DNA of 64,000 nt, from contig JAVKKH010000003.1 in NCBI GenBank assembly GCA_031296405.1, positions 89,836-153,835 on the forward strand, given 5' to 3'. Position 1 is the first letter of the stretch; each line of letters opens with the position of its first letter. Of this stretch, positions 41,098-50,263 are shown in pieces. The notes under the pieces are model-generated. The model did no database searches. It saw only the letters and a program-made list of their open reading frames with translations, and was not told the origin of the DNA. Source of the DNA: Candidatus Tepidifontimicrobium thermophilum (lineage in GTDB: Bacteria; Sysuimicrobiota; Sysuimicrobiia; Sysuimicrobiales; Sysuimicrobiaceae). The translations under genes were made by a program, and so were the position numbers.

Positions 41098-42033
41098 TCA
41101 CGCTTTCCGGCGGGCCCTCGACGTGGCCAGGATGCCCCGGAGGGTGACGCGCCGCGCGGTCGGAGTGAACCCGCAGCGCGGGTGCAGAAGCGCCGCCAGG
41201 GTCCGCAGGCCGTCCACCAGCCGCGGTCCGGGGCGGCTGAAGTGGGCGTTGGCGTCCACCACGTGCACGTTCCCGTCCCGGAGGGCCCGCAGCCCCAAAA
41301 AGGCCGGCTGGTCTGCCAGTTCCGGCAGCCTCTGCCACGCTCCGTGCACGGAGAAGCCGCACGGCATGAGGACCACCACGTGCGGGTCCGCCTGCGCCAC
41401 GCGGTCCCACGTGGTCCTCCAGGAAGGACGGCCGGGCTCGCCCAGCACGTCGGTGCCTCCCGCGAGGGCGACCATCTCGGGCACCCAGTGGCCCGCCACG
41501 TAAGGGGGATCCAGCCACTCCACGCACGCGACCCGCGGCCGCGGCCGCCCGGCCACCGCATCAGACACTGCCTGGACCTGCGCGCGCAGCCGGCCGACCA
41601 GGTCCCGACCCCGTTCAGGGACCCCGCAGGCGTCCGCGATCCGTCGCACGTCCTCCCAGACTCCTTCCAGCGAGGTGGCCGCAAGGCGCACGACCCGGAC
41701 GCCGGGCAGGGCCTCCGCCAGCGGCAGGACCTGGGTGGGGCCCACCGCGCACACCTCGCACACGGCCTGGGTGATGACCACGTCCGGCCGCAGCTGCCGG
41801 ATGCGGTCCAGGTCCACCAGGAACACGGGCCGGCCTTCGCCCACCAGCTGCCGGACCTGGCGGTCCACCTCCCGGCTCGGCCGGGTGGGGTCCACCAGCG
41901 TGTGCACCACCCGGGGTCGGCTTCGGGCCTCCTCCGGGTAGTCGCACTCGTGGCTGGTGGCGACCACGTACGCCCCCAGGTTCAGGGCCCAGAGGATCTC
42001 CGTGGCGCCGGGAAGCAGGGAGACGACCCGCAC
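41098..42033 (-). CDS. BtuF-like cobalamin-binding family protein without signal peptide
   Basis: A 311-residue protein of the type III periplasmic-binding fold (BtuF/FepB family). It starts VRVVSLLPGATEILWALNLG at once, with SHECDYPEE, WLDPPYVAGHWVPEM and RPGPRLVDGL later, all typical of the COG0614 cobalamin-binding branch. There is no signal peptide or lipobox, so as annotated it would stay in the cytoplasm. Start GTG 42033. No btuCD genes are nearby. It lies upstream of the nucleotidyltransferase gene by 13 bp and divergent from hisS. Confidence 0.78.
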   Translation of the reverse strand: MRVVSLLPGATEILWALNLGAYVVATSHECDYPEEARSRPRVVHTLVDPTRPSREVDRQVRQLVGEGRPVFLVDLDRIRQLRPDVVITQAVCEVCAVGPTQVLPLAEALPGVRVVRLAATSLEGVWEDVRRIADACGVPERGRDLVGRLRAQVQAVSDAVAGRPRPRVACVEWLDPPYVAGHWVPEMVALAGGTDVLGEPGRPSWRTTWDRVAQADPHVVVLMPCGFSVHGAWQRLPELADQPAFLGLRALRDGNVHVVDANAHFSRPGPRLVDGLRTLAALLHPRCGFTPTARRVTLRGILATSRARRKA

Positions 42034-42084
42034 GCCTACGATTTTGCCACGGCCCGCGCGGCCGCCACCACCGACCGGCTCCCC

Positions 42085-42093
42085 TGGTACAAT
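42085..42093 (+). promoter_or_regulatory. Extended -10 promoter of hisS
   Basis: TGGTACAAT is an extended -10 element ending 9 bp before the hisS ATG at 42103. Transcription would begin about 42100, so the message would have almost no leader. Confidence 0.5.
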
Positions 42094-42102
42094 CGGAAGG
42101 CC

Positions 42103-43395
42103 ATGTCCAAGTACCAGGCGCCCCGCGGGATGCGGGACGTGCTGCCCCCGGAGTCGGAGCGGTGGCAGTGGCTGGTGTCCCGTTGCCGGGAGATGGCGCA
42201 CCGCTACGGCTACCGCGAGATCCGGACCCCACTGGTGGAGCACACGGAGGTGTTCCTCAAGGGGGTCGGGGAGGGCACGGACATCGTGGAGCACGAGATG
42301 TACACCTTCGCGGACCGTGCGGGACGGAGCCTGTCCCTCCGGCCGGAGGGCACCGCGGGGGTGGTGCGGGCGTACGTGGAGCACGGGATGCACACGTGGC
42401 CGCAGCCCGTCAAGCTGTACTACGTGGCGGAGATGTTCCGGTACGACCGGCCCCAGGCGGGCCGCTACCGCCAGCACACGCAGTTCGGGGCGGAGGTCCT
42501 AGGCGTCGCCGAACCTGCCGCGGACGTGGACGTCCTGAGCCTGGCCGTGCGGACCCTGCAGGCCCTGGGGCTGCGGGAGGTGCGGGTGCACCTGAACAGC
42601 GTGGGGGACCCCAAGTGCCGGCCCGGTTACCTGCAGGTGTTCCGGGAGTACTTCCAGGCGCACTACGACCGGCTGGATGAGGACAGCCGGAGGCGCCTGG
42701 TGACCAACCCCCTGCGCATCCTGGACTCCAAGGTAGAGCAGACCCGGGAGATCGCGCGGGGCGCGCCGCGGATGCTGGACTACCTGTGCCCGGACTGCCG
42801 GGCCCACTTCGACGCGGTACGCAGGCACCTGGAGATCCTGGGGATCGCGGTCGAGGTGGACCCCCTGATCGTGCGCGGCCTGGACTACTACACCCGCACG
42901 GCTGCAGAGGTGCACTACCCCAAGCTCGGCGCGCAGAGCACCCTGTTCGGTGGAGGGCGCTACGACGGGCTCGCGGAGGTCCTCGGCGGGCCCGCAACTC
43001 CCGGTGTGGGCTTCGGCATGGGACTGGAGCGGGTGCTGATGGTCCTGGAGGAGGAGGGCCTGGTGCCGGACCTGGCCACGGGGGTCCAGGTGTACGTGTG
43101 CCACGACGGGCCCCCGTGGGAGGAGGAAGCCCTGCGGCTGGTGGACTTCCTGCGGGGGTCCGGACTGCGTGCGGACCGGGATTTGCTGGGCCGCAGTCTG
43201 CGGGCGCAGCTACGGGCGGCCTCCCGCTCTGGGGCCCGGTGGGCGGTCCTGGTGGGGGTGGCGGAGGTCCCCTCCGGCTACGTGGTACTGCGGGACCTGC
43301 GGGCGGGCGAGCAGAGGCCGGTCCCCGCGGACCAGCTGCCCCGGATCCTTGTGCAGGAGGAAGGCGGATGCGGACGCACTGGTGCGGCGAGCTGA
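42103..43395 (+). CDS. hisS: Histidine--tRNA ligase
   Basis: Class II HisRS, 430 residues. Class II motif 2 and 3 regions and the HisRS-specific RGLDYYTRT (about residue 259) and GGGRYDGL are present; the C-terminal anticodon domain ends the protein. The ATG at 42103 follows an extended -10 element with almost no room for a leader. The last 28 bp overlap aspS, the usual hisS-aspS pairing. Confidence 0.97.
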   Translation: MSKYQAPRGMRDVLPPESERWQWLVSRCREMAHRYGYREIRTPLVEHTEVFLKGVGEGTDIVEHEMYTFADRAGRSLSLRPEGTAGVVRAYVEHGMHTWPQPVKLYYVAEMFRYDRPQAGRYRQHTQFGAEVLGVAEPAADVDVLSLAVRTLQALGLREVRVHLNSVGDPKCRPGYLQVFREYFQAHYDRLDEDSRRRLVTNPLRILDSKVEQTREIARGAPRMLDYLCPDCRAHFDAVRRHLEILGIAVEVDPLIVRGLDYYTRTAAEVHYPKLGAQSTLFGGGRYDGLAEVLGGPATPGVGFGMGLERVLMVLEEEGLVPDLATGVQVYVCHDGPPWEEEALRLVDFLRGSGLRADRDLLGRSLRAQLRAASRSGARWAVLVGVAEVPSGYVVLRDLRAGEQRPVPADQLPRILVQEEGGCGRTGAAS

Positions 43396-45116
43396 GGCCC
43401 GCGCACGCGGGGCAGCAGGTGGCCCTGTGCGGGTGGGTACACCGGCGCCGCGACCTCGGGGGCTTGGTGTTCCTCGACCTGCGGGATCGGGAGGGCGTGG
43501 TGCAGGTGGTCTGTACCCCGCAGCACCCCGCACACGCGGCGGCCCAGCAGGTGCGGCCAGAGTACGTGGTGCGGGTCCAGGGCCAGGTGGTGCTGCGGCC
43601 GGCCCACACGGTCAACCCGAAGATCCCCACGGGCGAGGTGGAGGTACGGGCGGAGACCTTGGAGGTCCTCAACCCCTCCCGCACCCCGCCCTTCGAGGTG
43701 GCGGACGACACGGAGGTGGACGAGACGGTCCGGCTGCGCTACCGCTACCTGGACCTGCGGCGGGAGCGCATGCAGCGCAACCTCAGGCTGCGGCACCGCC
43801 TGGCGAAGGCCACCCGGGACTTCCTGGACCGGGAAGGGTTCTGGGAGGTGGAAACCCCGCACCTCATCCGCGCCACTCCCGAAGGCGCGCGGGACTTTCT
43901 CGTGCCGAGCCGCCTGCACCCGGGCAAGTTCTACGTGCTGCCGCAGTCGCCCCAGCTGCTGAAACAGGTCCTGATGGTGGCCGGGGTCGAGCGGTACTTC
44001 CAGCTGGCCCGATGCTTCCGTGACGAGGACCTGCGGGCGGACCGGCAGCCGGAGTTCACCCAGATCGACGTGGAGATGTCCTTCGTGGACCGGGACGACG
44101 TGCTGGGCCTGGTAGAGCGGTTGGTCCAGCACCTCATGCGGGAGGCGCTCGGGGTGGAAGCCGCTGTCCCCTTCCCCCGCGTGTCGTACCGGGAAGCCCT
44201 GCTGCGCTACGGGACCGACAAGCCGGACCTGCGCTACGGGCTGGCCATCGAGGACGTCACCGAGGTCGCGAAGGCTGCGGAGCTGCGGCTGTTCCGGGAA
44301 GCGGAGGCGGTGCGCTGCCTGCGCGTCCCCGAGGGTGCGGCCACGTCACGGCGGGAGATCGAGCAGCTGGTGGCGCTGGCGGTGGAGGCGGGTGCGCCCG
44401 GACTCCTGCACCTGGCCCTGCAGCCGGACGGTCCCAAGGGCCCTGTCGCGAGGCACCTGACGGACGGCCTGCTGGACGCCATATGCTCCGCCACCGGCGC
44501 CGGACGCGGGGACCTGCTGCTGTTCGTGGCCGGTGCGGGGGAGGTGGCGTCCGCGGCGCTCGGAAAGGTCCGCCAGCACGTGGCGGGCCGGCTCGGGCTG
44601 GTGCGGGACGGGTCGTTCGCGTACGCGTGGGTGCTGGACTTCCCCCTGCTGGAGTGGGACCCGGAGGAGGGCCGGTACGTGGCGGTGCACCACCCGTTCA
44701 CCGCGCCGGTGGACGAGGACGAAGGACACCTGGAGTCCGACCCGCTGCGGGTGAGGGCCAAGGCGTACGACCTGGTGCTGAACGGCGTGGAGGTGGCGGG
44801 CGGCAGCATCCGGATCCACCGCCGCGAGCTGCAGGAGCGGGTGTTCCGGCTGTTGGGGATCGGCCCGGAGCAGGCCCAGGAGCGGTTTGGCTTCCTGCTG
44901 GACGCCTTCCAGTACGGCGCCCCGCCCCACGGGGGCATCGCGTTCGGGTTCGACCGGCTCGTGATGGTGCTGGCCGGAGAGGACACCATCCGGGACGTGA
45001 TCGCCTTCCCCAAGACCGCCAGCGCGGTGGACCTCATGATGGGCGCGCCGTCGGAGGTGGACGAGGCCCAGCTGCGGGAGGTACACATCTCGGTCCGCAG
45101 GCCCGCGGCCCCGTAG
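43368..45116 (+). CDS. aspS: Aspartate--tRNA ligase
   Basis: Class II AspRS of the bacterial type, 582 residues. It has an N-terminal OB-fold anticodon domain (ALCGWVHRRRDLGG), class II core motifs (FRDEDLRADRQPEFTQIDVEMSF), the GAD insertion domain in the middle, and GFDRLVM as motif 3. The ATG lies inside the 3' end of hisS with GGAGGAAGG upstream. Whether it also charges tRNA-Asn cannot be told here. Confidence 0.97.
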   Translation: MRTHWCGELRPAHAGQQVALCGWVHRRRDLGGLVFLDLRDREGVVQVVCTPQHPAHAAAQQVRPEYVVRVQGQVVLRPAHTVNPKIPTGEVEVRAETLEVLNPSRTPPFEVADDTEVDETVRLRYRYLDLRRERMQRNLRLRHRLAKATRDFLDREGFWEVETPHLIRATPEGARDFLVPSRLHPGKFYVLPQSPQLLKQVLMVAGVERYFQLARCFRDEDLRADRQPEFTQIDVEMSFVDRDDVLGLVERLVQHLMREALGVEAAVPFPRVSYREALLRYGTDKPDLRYGLAIEDVTEVAKAAELRLFREAEAVRCLRVPEGAATSRREIEQLVALAVEAGAPGLLHLALQPDGPKGPVARHLTDGLLDAICSATGAGRGDLLLFVAGAGEVASAALGKVRQHVAGRLGLVRDGSFAYAWVLDFPLLEWDPEEGRYVAVHHPFTAPVDEDEGHLESDPLRVRAKAYDLVLNGVEVAGGSIRIHRRELQERVFRLLGIGPEQAQERFGFLLDAFQYGAPPHGGIAFGFDRLVMVLAGEDTIRDVIAFPKTASAVDLMMGAPSEVDEAQLREVHISVRRPAAP

Positions 45117-45160
45117 GTGGCAGCACCCTGCGAGACTTCGCCAAAGGCAGGAGGACGGCG

Positions 45161-46537
45161 ATGGGTGAGGTGTGGGAGCTGACGGTGCGGGAGGCTGTCG
45201 GGGCGGTGATGTCCCGACAGGTGTCCAGCCGGGAGCTGGTGCAAGCTGCCCTACAGCGCGTGGAGCAGCTGGAGCCCGCGGTACGGGCGTGGGCGCGCCT
45301 GGACGCGGACCGGGCGCTGGCGGAGGCCGGACGCCTGGACGAACGTTTGAGCCGCGGGGAACGAGTCGGCCCCTTGCACGGCGTGCCGGTCGGCGTCAAG
45401 GACATCATGTACACCCAGGGCCTGGAGACCTCCGCGGGCTCGTCCATCCTGAAGGGGTTCGTGCCGCGCTACGACGCCACGGTGGTGGCGCGGCTGCGGG
45501 CCGCGGGCGCTGTGGTCCTGGGCAAGACCGTCACCACGGAGTTTGCGTTCCTGGATCCCGGGCCGACGCGGAACCCGTGGAAGCTCGAGCACACGCCGGG
45601 CGGGTCCAGCAGCGGTTCCGCCGCGGCAGTGGCGTGCGGGATGGTGCCCGCGGCCCTCGGTACCCAGACCGTCGGCTCCATCCTCCGGCCCGCGGCGTAC
45701 TGCGGTGTCGTGGGGCTCAAGCCCACCTACGGCCGGGTCAGCCGGCACGGCATCCTTCCCCTCAGCTGGACCCTGGACCATCCGGGACCCTTCGCCCGCA
45801 GCGTGGAGGACGTGGCGCTGTTGCTGGAGGTGCTGGCTGGCCCGGACGGTCTGGACCCCGCGTGCACCTCGCAGCCTGTGGAACGTTGGACGCAGGCGTG
45901 CAGGCTACCCGCGTCGGGGCTCAAGGTGGGAGTTCCGGACCGGTTCTTCCCGGAACGGTCCGTCCCTGAGGTCCGCGAGGCGTACGGGAGGGCTCTCGCC
46001 GCGCTGGAGTCGGCGGGAGCCGAGGTGCGGGAAGTACGGCTGCCCCAGGAGTTCGAGGCAGGGCTGGTGGCCCAGCGTACCATCCTGGCCGCGGAGGCCG
46101 CCACCTTCCACCGCTTGTGGTTCGACCGGCGGCCGGACGAGTACGGCCCGAAGCTGCGGGCGCTGCTGGAGGAGGGAATGCGGATCCCCGCCACCGAGTA
46201 CATCCGGGCGAGACAGGTCCGGCGGGCGTGCCGGCGGGCCATGGCCGTCCTCTTCGAAGAGGTGGATGTGCTGGCGACTCCCACGACCCCCTCGCCTGCA
46301 CCCAGGGGACTGGAGTCCACCGGGGACCCGGCGTTCAACGGGCCCTTCAGCTTCGTGGGCTTCCCGTCGGTCACCGTACCCGTGGGCCTTTCCGAGGACG
46401 GGCTGCCGCTGGGCGTTCAGCTGGCGGCAAAACCCTTTGCGGAGACCACCCTGCTTCGCGCGGCGGCAGCCCTGGAGGCCGCTTCCTCGTGGGGCCGGCG
46501 CCTTGCTCAGCCCACTCCCGTAGCCACCGCGCGTTAG
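45161..46537 (+). CDS. Amidase-signature hydrolase (second)
   Basis: A 458-residue amidase-family protein. Lys80 (PVGVKDIMYTQG) and the Ser motifs TPGGSSSGSAAAV and GTQTVGSILRPAAYCG make up the triad; the second motif reads TQTVGS instead of the usual TDTGGS, a variant seen in a side branch of the family. It shares general layout with the amidase at 37948 but is clearly distinct. ATG follows GGCAGGAGGA. Position after aspS is usually that of unrelated genes, and GatC/GatB are not nearby, so it is probably not GatA. Confidence 0.88.
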   Translation: MGEVWELTVREAVGAVMSRQVSSRELVQAALQRVEQLEPAVRAWARLDADRALAEAGRLDERLSRGERVGPLHGVPVGVKDIMYTQGLETSAGSSILKGFVPRYDATVVARLRAAGAVVLGKTVTTEFAFLDPGPTRNPWKLEHTPGGSSSGSAAAVACGMVPAALGTQTVGSILRPAAYCGVVGLKPTYGRVSRHGILPLSWTLDHPGPFARSVEDVALLLEVLAGPDGLDPACTSQPVERWTQACRLPASGLKVGVPDRFFPERSVPEVREAYGRALAALESAGAEVREVRLPQEFEAGLVAQRTILAAEAATFHRLWFDRRPDEYGPKLRALLEEGMRIPATEYIRARQVRRACRRAMAVLFEEVDVLATPTTPSPAPRGLESTGDPAFNGPFSFVGFPSVTVPVGLSEDGLPLGVQLAAKPFAETTLLRAAAALEAASSWGRRLAQPTPVATAR

Positions 46538-46583
46538 CCGGTCGGTTGCCGCCACTAGCCCATCGGTGGGATGCTGGGCTCGG

Positions 46584-47909
46584 ATGGAGCTCTTTGAACC
46601 CGAGCCCGGCGCCGCGCCCCTGGCGGCCCGCGTGCGGCCCCGGACCCTGGACGAGTTCGTGGGCCAGGAGCACCTGGTGGGCCCGGGCCGCATCCTGCGG
46701 AGGCTGGTGGACTCCGGGGAGCTGGCTTCCGTAGTCCTGTATGGCCCTCCGGGCACCGGGAAAACCACCCTGGCCCGCATCCTGGCCCGCAGCGCCCGGG
46801 CCCACTTCGAGACCCTGAACGCGGTCACCTCGGGCGCCGCGGACATCCGGCGCGTGGCCCAGGAGGCCGCGGACCGCTTGCGGTTCCACGGGCAGCGGAC
46901 CGTGGTGTTCGTGGACGAGATCCACCGGTTCAACCGCGCCCAGCAGGACCTGCTTTTGCCCCACGTGGAGGACGGCACTTTGGTGTTGATCGGTGCCACC
47001 ACGGAGAACCCTTTCTTCGCCCTGAACAGCACCCTCGTGTCGCGGGTCCGGATCTTGCGCCTCGAGCCACTTTCCCCGGACCAGATCCGGCGGATCTTGC
47101 AGCGGGCCCTCGAGGACCCGGACAGGGGACTCGGGCGGCTTGCGGTGTACCTGGAGCCCCGCGCCCTCGAGCACCTGGTGAGCTCCTGCGGGGGCGACGC
47201 GCGGGTGGCCCTGAACGCCCTGGAGGTGGCGGTCACCACCACCCCTCCGGGGCCGGACGGCGTGCGGCGGGTGGGCGTGGACGCGGTCGAGGAAGCGCTA
47301 CAGCGCCCGGTCCTGCGGTACGACCGCGCGGGCGACCAGCACTACGACACCATCTCCGCCTTCATCAAGAGCCTGCGGGGCTCGGATCCCGACGCGGCCG
47401 TGTACTGGCTCGTGCGCATGCTGGAGGCCGGAGAGGACCCGCGGTTCGTGGCGCGCCGCATGGTGATCCACGCGGCCGAGGACGTGGGGCTCGCGGACCC
47501 CACCGCGCTCGTGGTGGCCACCGCCGCCGCCCACGCGGTGGAGTACGTGGGGATGCCGGAAGCGCAGATCCCCCTCGCGGAAGCCGCCCTGTACATCGCC
47601 TGCGCGCCGAAGAGCAACGCGGTGGTGCGGGCATTGGCCAAGGCCCGAGAGGACGTACGGACCCTTCCAGCGGAACCGGTTCCCCCGCACCTGCGGGACA
47701 GCTCCTACCCCGGGGCGGCCGTCCTCGGCCACGGCACGGGCTACCGCTACCCGCACGACTACCCCGGTGGGTTCGTGGAGCAGGACTACCTGCCGGAGGG
47801 CCTGCGGGGCCGCGTGTACTACGAGCCCACGGAGCACGGCCTGGAGGCGGAGGTCCGCCGCCGCCTGGAGGCCTGGTGGAAGCGCCGCAGGGGCCGGCGC
47901 AGGCCCTGA
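46584..47909 (+). CDS. rarA: Replication-associated recombination protein A
   Basis: RarA (MgsA) is a AAA+ ATPase related to clamp loaders that acts at stalled forks with SSB. In this 441-residue protein the Walker A is GPPGTGKT (about residue 60), Walker B VFVDEIHRF, sensor 1 GATTENP. The C-terminal half contains the tetramer domain (YDTISAFIKSLRGSDPDAA). I took ATG 46584. Confidence 0.95.
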   Translation: MELFEPEPGAAPLAARVRPRTLDEFVGQEHLVGPGRILRRLVDSGELASVVLYGPPGTGKTTLARILARSARAHFETLNAVTSGAADIRRVAQEAADRLRFHGQRTVVFVDEIHRFNRAQQDLLLPHVEDGTLVLIGATTENPFFALNSTLVSRVRILRLEPLSPDQIRRILQRALEDPDRGLGRLAVYLEPRALEHLVSSCGGDARVALNALEVAVTTTPPGPDGVRRVGVDAVEEALQRPVLRYDRAGDQHYDTISAFIKSLRGSDPDAAVYWLVRMLEAGEDPRFVARRMVIHAAEDVGLADPTALVVATAAAHAVEYVGMPEAQIPLAEAALYIACAPKSNAVVRALAKAREDVRTLPAEPVPPHLRDSSYPGAAVLGHGTGYRYPHDYPGGFVEQDYLPEGLRGRVYYEPTEHGLEAEVRRRLEAWWKRRRGRRRP

Positions 47910-47971
47910 CCCGCCGCGGAACCTGGTCTATTAGCGCCCTCACGCCGCCCCCGTACGGGGCCTGTAGCCTC

Positions 47972-48000
47972 TTGACAGCCAGGATGGGTGGGCGTAGATA
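47972..48000 (+). promoter_or_regulatory. Promoter of the protoglobin gene
   Basis: TTGACA (47972-47977), a 17-bp spacer and TAGATA (47995-48000), about 32 bp before the start codon. Between lies the ribosome-binding site GGAGGTGG. Confidence 0.7.
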
Positions 48001-48031
48001 GTTAGCAGTCCATATTGATTGGAGGTGGAGG

Positions 48032-48613
48032 GTGGTGATTCCCGGCTACACTTACGGGACGGCAGAGGTCGCCCGCAGCCCGGTCTCCTCGGAGGACCTG
48101 CGCAAGTTGCAGCAGGCGGTGGCCATGACGGACGAGGACATCCGGTACCTCCGGATGGCGGGGGACGTGCTGGAGGACCAGGTGGAGCAGGTTCTGGACC
48201 TTTGGTACGGATTCGTGGGCTCCACCCCGCACCTGGTTTACTACTTCAGCGGGCCTGACGGCCAGCCCCTGGGGGATTACCTGGCCGCGGTCCGCAGGAG
48301 GTTCGGCCAGTGGATCCTGGACACCTGCCGCCGGCCCTACGACCAGGCGTGGCTGGACTACCAGCACGAGATCGGCTTGCGCCACCACCGGTCCAAGAAG
48401 AACCGTACCGACGGCGTACAGTCGGTAGACCACATCCCCCTTCGGTACCTCGTGGCCCTCATCGCGCCCATCGCCCTGACCATTAAGCCCTTCCTGGCCA
48501 AGAAGGGGCACAGCCCGGAGGAGGTGGAGAAAATGCACGCGGCGTGGGTCAAGGCGGTGGTGCTGCAGGCGGCCCTGTGGAGTTACCCGTACGCGAACCC
48601 GGGCGACTGGTAA
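48032..48613 (+). CDS. Protoglobin-domain protein
   Basis: A 193-residue single-domain protoglobin, a heme protein that binds O2, CO or NO. The family pattern is very clear: IPGYTYGTAEV, VLEDQVEQVLDLWYGFVGSTPHL, RRRFGQWILDTCRRPYDQAW, and YQHEIGLRHHRSKKNRTDGV, which holds the proximal His of the heme. No signalling domain is attached. It is a monocistronic unit with its own TTGACA promoter and a strong terminator (48635-48676). GTG 48032 and GTG 48035 both fit the GGAGGTGG site. Roles in other organisms include gas sensing and NO or carbene-type chemistry; here it is open. Confidence 0.92.
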   Translation: MVIPGYTYGTAEVARSPVSSEDLRKLQQAVAMTDEDIRYLRMAGDVLEDQVEQVLDLWYGFVGSTPHLVYYFSGPDGQPLGDYLAAVRRRFGQWILDTCRRPYDQAWLDYQHEIGLRHHRSKKNRTDGVQSVDHIPLRYLVALIAPIALTIKPFLAKKGHSPEEVEKMHAAWVKAVVLQAALWSYPYANPGDW

Positions 48614-48634
48614 CAGGTGCCCGTACCACCCCCA

Positions 48635-48676
48635 GGCGCCGGTCCCGGTGCCCCTCCGGGCCGGCGCCCTTTTTTG
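48635..48676 (+). terminator. Intrinsic terminator after the protoglobin gene
   Basis: GGCGCCGG-T-CCCGG pairs with CCGGG-CCGGCGCC around a short C-rich loop, followed by a run of T. One of the strongest terminators in the window. Confidence 0.9.
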
Positions 48677-48704
48677 CCATTGTTCGCGGCAACCGATCTT
48701 TGGG

Positions 48705-48733
48705 TTGACAGCGGAGTCCAGCGGCGCTACCTA
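48705..48733 (+). promoter_or_regulatory. Promoter of the mmsA operon
   Basis: TTGACA (48705-48710), 17 bp, and TACCTA (48728-48733) stand about 50 bp before mmsA. A small hairpin (CAGCC-TTGCGA-AGGCTG, within 48738-48756) lies in the leader. Confidence 0.5.
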
Positions 48734-48785
48734 ACTCGTGCAGCCTTGCGAAGGCTGTTCGCATATCCGAACAAGAGGCGCGGCC

Positions 48786-50252
48786 ATGAGCAGCCAGCGG
48801 GAGATCCTGAACTGCGTGGGAGGGGAGTGGAGGCGGCCTTCGGGGTCCGACGAGCTGGTGGTTTACAACCCCGCCACCGGGGAGGTGCTGGCCCGTGGTC
48901 GGGGCAGCAGCCCGGCAGAGGTGGACGAGGCGGCCCAGCTAGCTGCGCGGGCGTTCGCGGAATGGCGCAGGACCCCGGCGACGGAGCGGGTACAGTACCT
49001 GTTCCGGCTGAAGCGGCTGCTGGAAGAGAACCTGGACGACCTGGCCCGCACGGTGACCGAGGAGTGCGGGAAGACTTACGACGAGTCGGCGGGGGAGATC
49101 AAGCGGGGGATCGAGAACGTGGAGGTGGCCTGCGGGATCCCCAGCCTGATGCAGGGGTACAACAACGAGGACGTGGCCCGCGGGATCGACGAGCACCTGT
49201 ACCGGCAACCCCTGGGCGTGGTGGCGGCCATCACGCCGTTTAACTTCCCGGGGATGATCCCCCTGTGGTTTCTGCCGTACGCCATCGCGTGCGGCAACAC
49301 CATCCTCGTGAAGCCCTCGGACAAGACCCCCCTCACCATGCAGAAGATCATGCGGCTGATCGAACAGACGGGGCTGCCGCCTGGGGTGGTGAACGTGGTG
49401 AACGGGGCCAAGGAGACCGTGGACGCCATCCTGGACCACCCCGTGGTGCGCGCGGTGAGTTTCGTAGGGTCCAGCCCGGTGGCCCGCTACGTGTACACCC
49501 GCGCCACCGCGAACGGGAAGCGGGCGCAGTGTCAGGGAGGGGCCAAGAACCCGGTGATCGTGATGCCGGACGCGGACCTGGAGACAGTACCGCGCCTAGT
49601 GGCGGACTCCGCGTTCGGGTGCGCAGGGCAGCGGTGTCTGGCGAGCTCCCTGGCGGTGGTGGTGGGGGAGGCCCGGGAGCCCTTCCGGGAGGCGGTGGCG
49701 GAGCTGGCGCTGTCCCGGAAGGTGGGGTACGGACTGGAGCCCGGGGTGGAGATGGGGCCCGTGATCCGGCGGGAGAGCAAGGACCGGATCGAGGGGCTCA
49801 TCGGCAAGGGCGCGGAGGAGGGGGCCCGGGTGGTGGTGGACGGCCGAGGGGCGAGGATCCGGGGCTACGAGGGCGGGTTCTTCGTGCGGCCCACGGTCCT
49901 GGAGGACGTGCCCCCGGACGGGGTGGTGGCCCGTACGGAGATCTTCGGACCCGTGCTGGGATTGATCCACGTGCGGAGTATCGACGAGGCCATCCAGCTG
50001 GTGAACCGGGGCCAGTACGGCAACATGGCGTGCCTGTTCACCCGGAGTGGAGCCGCCGCGCGGAAGTTCCGGTACGAGGCGCAGGCAGGGAACATCGGCA
50101 TCAACGTGGGCGTGGCCCAACCCATCGCCTTCTACCCCTTCGCGGGCATGAAGGACAGCTTCTTCGGCGACCTCCACGGCCAGGGCAGGGACGCGGTGGA
50201 GTTCTACACGGAGAAGAAGGTCGTGGTGGAGCGCTGGCTGGAGCGGCTCTGA
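48786..50252 (+). CDS. mmsA: CoA-acylating methylmalonate/malonate-semialdehyde dehydrogenase
   Basis: An aldehyde-dehydrogenase-family enzyme that turns methylmalonate semialdehyde (or malonate semialdehyde) plus CoA into propionyl-CoA (or acetyl-CoA) and CO2. The MmsA-specific features [16 protein letters not shown] and GCAGQRCLA (catalytic Cys near residue 284) and the final [17 protein letters not shown] are present; 488 residues. ATG 48786 is preceded by AAGAGGCG. It heads an operon with an alcohol dehydrogenase and a TRAP transporter, so it may serve a hydroxy-acid imported by that transporter instead of valine breakdown. Confidence 0.93.
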   Translation: MSSQREILNCVGGEWRRPSGSDELVVYNPATGEVLARGRGSSPAEVDEAAQLAARAFAEWRRTPATERVQYLFRLKRLLEENLDDLARTVTEECGKTYDESAGEIKRGIENVEVACGIPSLMQGYNNEDVARGIDEHLYRQPLGVVAAITPFNFPGMIPLWFLPYAIACGNTILVKPSDKTPLTMQKIMRLIEQTGLPPGVVNVVNGAKETVDAILDHPVVRAVSFVGSSPVARYVYTRATANGKRAQCQGGAKNPVIVMPDADLETVPRLVADSAFGCAGQRCLASSLAVVVGEAREPFREAVAELALSRKVGYGLEPGVEMGPVIRRESKDRIEGLIGKGAEEGARVVVDGRGARIRGYEGGFFVRPTVLEDVPPDGVVARTEIFGPVLGLIHVRSIDEAIQLVNRGQYGNMACLFTRSGAAARKFRYEAQAGNIGINVGVAQPIAFYPFAGMKDSFFGDLHGQGRDAVEFYTEKKVVVERWLERL

Positions 50253-50263
50253 GAGGGGACGCC

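Noticed and set aside
45161..46537. GatA of the tRNA amidotransferase
   Set aside because: No gatC or gatB adjoins it, and its Ser motif (TQTVGS) differs from GatA.
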